Source: a bacterium (GTDB taxonomy: Bacteria; Planctomycetota; J058; JACQDU01). From it: a stretch of DNA of 8,442 nt. Below the pieces are notes generated by a model that was not told the DNA's origin, did no database searches, and saw only the letters and a program-made list of their open reading frames with translations. The translations under genes were made by a program, and so were the position numbers. Below are positions 5,938 to 8,442 of the stretch, in pieces. The stretch lies in assembly GCA_016200955.1 (NCBI GenBank), contig JACQDU010000367.1:1-8442 (forward strand), read 5' to 3'. The number at the start of each line of letters is the position of its first letter. Within the stretch, counting starts at the first letter, position 1.

Positions 5938-7763
5938 GGCGCGCTCCGGCCTTGGAGCGCTCGCCTCACGTAGAGCCGGAGCAGCGCGCGCGAGGGAGCC
6001 GGGCACGAGAGCCCCGATCCTTCGAGCGCGCGCTCCGTCGCGCTCGTGTCGAATTCGACTCCCGTCGCGAGGAACAGATCGACGCTCCGGTGTCGCGCCA
6101 GGACACGAGGCCGCTCGAGCGTGCGAGAGAGGGCGAGGTAGGCGAGCGAGCCCTCGGCCGTCTCGTGGGCGCGCTCGGCGCTCTCCGCCCACTCGGAGCG
6201 CGAGACGCGCTCGATCGACGCGCCCTCGTCCCGGATCGCGGCGATCAGGTCGTCGGCCGTCGCGCTCTTCCGGTTCGCGATGTGGAACGTCTCGGTGCGC
6301 TCGCGGGGGCCGGCGCGCAGCGCGATGCACGCGAGCGCCGCCGCGGCGTAATCGACCGGCGTGACGTCGAACCCGAGTCCGCTGGTCTCGGCCGGCGCTC
6401 GCCCGATGCGAGCGAGCCCGCGAACGAAGAGCGAGAGCTGATCGCTCCCGTGCGCGACGCCGGTGCGAGTGTCTCCCGTGACGAGGCCGAGCCGATGGAT
6501 CGATGCCGGCTCGTCGAGCGAGCGCACGAGATGCTCCGCCGCCCACTTGCTCTGGGCGTAGCCGCCGAACACCGTCCGCGTCTCCGAGAGGTCGTCCTCT
6601 TCGGGGAGGACCCCGCGCGCGCGGTCCGTCGAGACGAGCACGCTCAACGTCGAGACGTGGTGAAGGCGCTTCGTGCGGCCCTCGCGGAGGAGCCTCGCGC
6701 ACTCGACCGTGCCGCCCAGGTTCGGTCCGCGGAGCGCTCGGTACGGAAGGACCATGTTCACGCGAGCGCCCGAGTGGAGCACGATCGCCGTCGCGCGAGC
6801 GAGGTCTCGCCACGCGCTCGCATCGAGCCCGAACCGCTCGCGCTCGAGGTCGCCCGGGACGACGCGCGCGGCTCGCGGCGTCTCGAGGCCGTGGCGGGCG
6901 AGCGCGGACGCCAGCCTCGCTCGTCCTTCTCGCTCCGTGCGAGACCGGACGAGGCAGACGATCGGAGCGTCGGTCCTCGATGAGAGCTCGTGGACGAGCC
7001 TCGAGCCGAGGAAGCCGGTCGCTCCCGTGACGAGGATCTCGCCCGTGGCGTCGGACTCACGGGAGCCGGCGCGCTCTCGCCCCCGCGAGAGCTCCCACGG
7101 CACGGCCGCGTCCCTCCGGAGCTCGTCCGCCGGGAGAGCGCACGCGTTCTCTCCCGCGCCGGCCTCGAGCTCGCACGCGAGCGCTCCGAACGTCGGAGCT
7201 CGCGCCGCGAGGTCCGCGGAGAGAGGGAGACCGCGCGCCTCCGCGGCCACGACGAGCTCGAGGAGGTCGAACGAATCTCCCCCGAGGTCGGCGAACGTGT
7301 CGTCGTCGCGGATCTCCGCGGCTCCCAGGACTCCACGCCAGAGCGCCGCGAGCGCGGCCGCGACGCCGCGCCGGGTCTCGCCGGGAGACGAAGCAGCCCG
7401 GCCCGTCTCCAGCGGAGCGCGCTCGAGCGCGGCGAGGTCGACCTTCCCCGAGAGCGTCCGCGGCATGCTCGCGAGCGCGACGATCCTCTTCGGGATCATG
7501 GGAGCGGGCAGCAGAGCCGAGAGACGCGCCCGGATCGCGCGGGCATCGAGCTCTCCTCCTCTCGCGACGGCGAAGGCGACGAGCTCCGGCCGGCCCGGGC
7601 GCTGCTCGCGCGCGAGAACGGCGGCTTCCGCGACCGCCGCGTCGCGCAGGAGAGCGGCCTCGACCTCGGCGGGCTCGATGCGAACGCCGCGCAGCTTGAG
7701 CTGCCGGTCGAGGCGCCCGAGGAACTCGATCTCGCCGTCCTCGAGCTCGAGGACCCCGTCAGG
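5934..7763 (-). CDS. NRPS-like A-PCP-R enzyme, 3' segment (end of A, carrier, thioester reductase)
   Basis: This is the downstream 609 residues of one gene whose frame breaks at about 7763; the stop overlaps the NadR start as ATGA. The segment opens with the end of the adenylation domain: PDGVLELEDGEIEFLGR, LDRQLKLRGVRIEPAEVEAAL (A8) and PRTLSGKVDLAAL (A10, catalytic Lys). A carrier domain follows with LGGDSFDLLEL, whose Ser (codon 7272-7274) would carry phosphopantetheine. Last is an SDR-type thioester reductase: ILVTGATGFLGSRLVHEL for NADPH, VSTLS and GGYAQSKWAAEHL (Ser and YxxxK), and LGFDVTPVDYAA. A-PCP-R enzymes such as Lys2 and carboxylic acid reductases activate an acid, load it on the carrier and release it as an aldehyde or alcohol. 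An internal ATG at 7499 forms ATGA with the stop of the broken upstream frame, but adenylation motifs continue upstream of it in the same frame, so it is not a true gene start. Confidence 0.87.
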   Translation of the reverse strand, partial: PDGVLELEDGEIEFLGRLDRQLKLRGVRIEPAEVEAALLRDAAVAEAAVLAREQRPGRPELVAFAVARGGELDARAIRARLSALLPAPMIPKRIVALASMPRTLSGKVDLAALERAPLETGRAASSPGETRRGVAAALAALWRGVLGAAEIRDDDTFADLGGDSFDLLELVVAAEARGLPLSADLAARAPTFGALACELEAGAGENACALPADELRRDAAVPWELSRGRERAGSRESDATGEILVTGATGFLGSRLVHELSSRTDAPIVCLVRSRTEREGRARLASALARHGLETPRAARVVPGDLERERFGLDASAWRDLARATAIVLHSGARVNMVLPYRALRGPNLGGTVECARLLREGRTKRLHHVSTLSVLVSTDRARGVLPEEDDLSETRTVFGGYAQSKWAAEHLVRSLDEPASIHRLGLVTGDTRTGVAHGSDQLSLFVRGLARIGRAPAETSGLGFDVTPVDYAAAALACIALRAGPRERTETFHIANRKSATADDLIAAIRDEGASIERVSRSEWAESAERAHETAEGSLAYLALSRTLERPRVLARHRSVDLFLATGVEFDTSATERALEGSGLSCPAPSRALLRLYVRRALQGRSAP

Positions 7764-7768
7764 ACCCG
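7757..7768 (-). other. Frame break and missing A6-A7 block in the adenylation domain
   Basis: Upstream the reading frame gives GRPLPGVVFRV, ending with the GTC codon at 7765-7763. From here the homologous frame is the one beginning CCT at 7763-7761 (PDGVLELEDGE). The join thus behaves as one base too few. More tellingly, A domains normally have A6 (GELxIxGxxxARGY) and A7 (YRTGDL) between these points, and neither is present. The simplest reading is an internal deletion of roughly 170-200 bp that is not a multiple of three, either a real inactivating mutation or an assembly collapse between short similar sequences. Confidence 0.75.
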
Positions 7769-8442
7769 GAAGACGACGCCCGGGAGAGGCCGCCCGAGGA
7801 GCGGTCGCGACCAGCTCTCCTCGTCGACGGCGCAGAGGCTCGAGCAGATCGTCGCCTCCGTGGGGCCGTAGACGCTCACGACGCGCACGTGCCGCGCGAA
7901 GCGGCGGAGGGTCTCGGGCGGGGAAGCTTCGCCGCCGACCACGACGGTCTCGAGCGTCCGCGGGAGGTGCTCGGGATCGATCACGCGGAGGAGCGCGGGC
8001 GGCAAGTCCGCGTGCGTGATCTCCCGGCGCGCGATCGTCTCGACGATCCCCGTCGAGCGGAGCGCGTCGGCCGGCTCGATCACGAGCGTCGCTCCCGCGA
8101 GGAGCGCGGTCCCGATGTCCGAGATCGATGCGTCGAACGCGGTCGAGAGGAAGAAGAGCGCGCGACTCCCGGAGCTCAGGCGGAACGCGTCGACCTGCGC
8201 CGCGAGGAGCGGGTGGAGCCCGCGATGCGGGACGAGGACGCCCTTCGGCACTCCGGTGGTGCCCGAGGTGTAGATCAGGTAAGCCGGGCTCTCGGGAGAG
8301 AGCTCGACGGGCGCGGGAGACGGCGGAGCGAGAGGCGCAGCCCGAGCTTCCACGACGTCCTCTCGCGTGAGGACGTGCCGGACGCGGGCTTCCTCGAGCA
8401 TGAGCGCGCGGCGCTCAGGCGGGAGGCCGCTCGCGAGGGGCA
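7763..8442 (-). CDS. NRPS-like A-PCP-R enzyme, 5' segment (adenylation domain, partial)
   Basis: About 226 residues of the adenylation domain of the gene continued at 5934-7763. The frame is open to the right edge (LPPERRALMLEEARVRHVLT, the A2-A3 region), so the true start is outside the window; the ATG at 8401 is internal. Visible motifs are A3 YLIYTSGTTGVPKGVLV, A4 FDASISDIGTALLAG and A5 VYGPTEATICSS, then GRPLPGVVFRV. The domain activates an amino or other carboxylic acid as an acyl-adenylate. By manual alignment to GrsA-Phe the pocket reads roughly D-A-S-D-V-G-V-I-C with Lys in A10. Asp at position 235 favours an alpha-amino acid; the polar 239 and 278 positions vaguely recall Glu/Gln-type codes, with low confidence. 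After GVVFRV the A6 motif and the YRTGD of A7 (about 55-65 residues) are missing and the frame changes. In its own frame the ORF runs on with nonsense sequence to a stop at 7496. Confidence 0.85.

Noticed and set aside
7496..7499. ATGA overlap suggesting that a separate carrier-reductase gene starts at 7499
   Set aside because: Clear adenylation motifs A8 and the approach to A10 lie upstream of this ATG in the same frame, so it is internal. The upstream frame ending at 7496 is nonsense after about 7763.
7757..7768. Programmed ribosomal frameshift site
   Set aside because: The junction contains no slippery heptamer typical of -1 shifting, and shifting would not restore the missing A6-A7 block.
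1..8442. CRISPR array, tRNA or rRNA genes, insertion sequences or phage genes
   Set aside because: No regularly spaced repeats, cloverleaf-like sequences, transposase or integrase motifs were seen; nearly all of the window is accounted for by the genes listed.

Overview
The window is high-GC bacterial DNA with strong G/C preference at third codon positions and almost no non-coding space. Nothing in it fixes the phylum. The dense GC-rich coding style, the GTG starts and a G-run/C-run hairpin inside a gene would fit Myxococcota or another GC-rich, secondary-metabolite-producing soil lineage, but this is a low-confidence guess.

Left end (1-843, plus strand): the 3' part of a korB-type gene, the thiamine-diphosphate (beta) subunit of a 2-oxoacid:ferredoxin oxidoreductase. 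This is ordinary central metabolism. Its one oddity is a glycine/proline-rich insertion encoded by a perfect G/C hairpin. A 104-bp convergent spacer (844-947) with small inverted repeats separates it from the rest.

Rest of the window (948-8442, minus strand): one tightly packed operon read from right to left. In transcription order it holds: (1) an NRPS-like enzyme with adenylation, carrier and thioester-reductase domains, entering from the right edge and broken at about 7763, where adenylation motifs A6-A7 are missing and the frame shifts; (2) a NadR-like NMN adenylyltransferase/ribosylnicotinamide kinase; (3) a class I SAM methyltransferase; (4) a phytanoyl-CoA-dioxygenase-type Fe(II)/2-oxoglutarate oxygenase; (5) a 70-residue basic small protein with its own strong Shine-Dalgarno, a candidate RiPP precursor; (6) a radical SAM/SPASM maturase with an N-terminal PqqD-like (RRE-like) segment; (7) a divergent formylglycine-generating-enzyme-like protein lacking the usual cysteine pair. 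Every junction except the one before the small peptide is a 4-bp ATGA or GTGA stop/start overlap, so the genes are probably translationally coupled and serve one pathway.

Working model (inference): a hybrid biosynthetic cluster in which a ribosomal peptide is modified by the radical SAM enzyme, with hydroxylation, methylation and FGE-like tailoring. An A-PCP-R enzyme would supply an aldehyde- or alcohol-reduced amino-acid-like unit. The NadR-type protein may feed or recycle a pyridine nucleotide used by the pathway. I do not recognise a described system with this gene combination. The product, the substrates and whether the broken adenylation domain is real or an assembly fault cannot be settled from the sequence.
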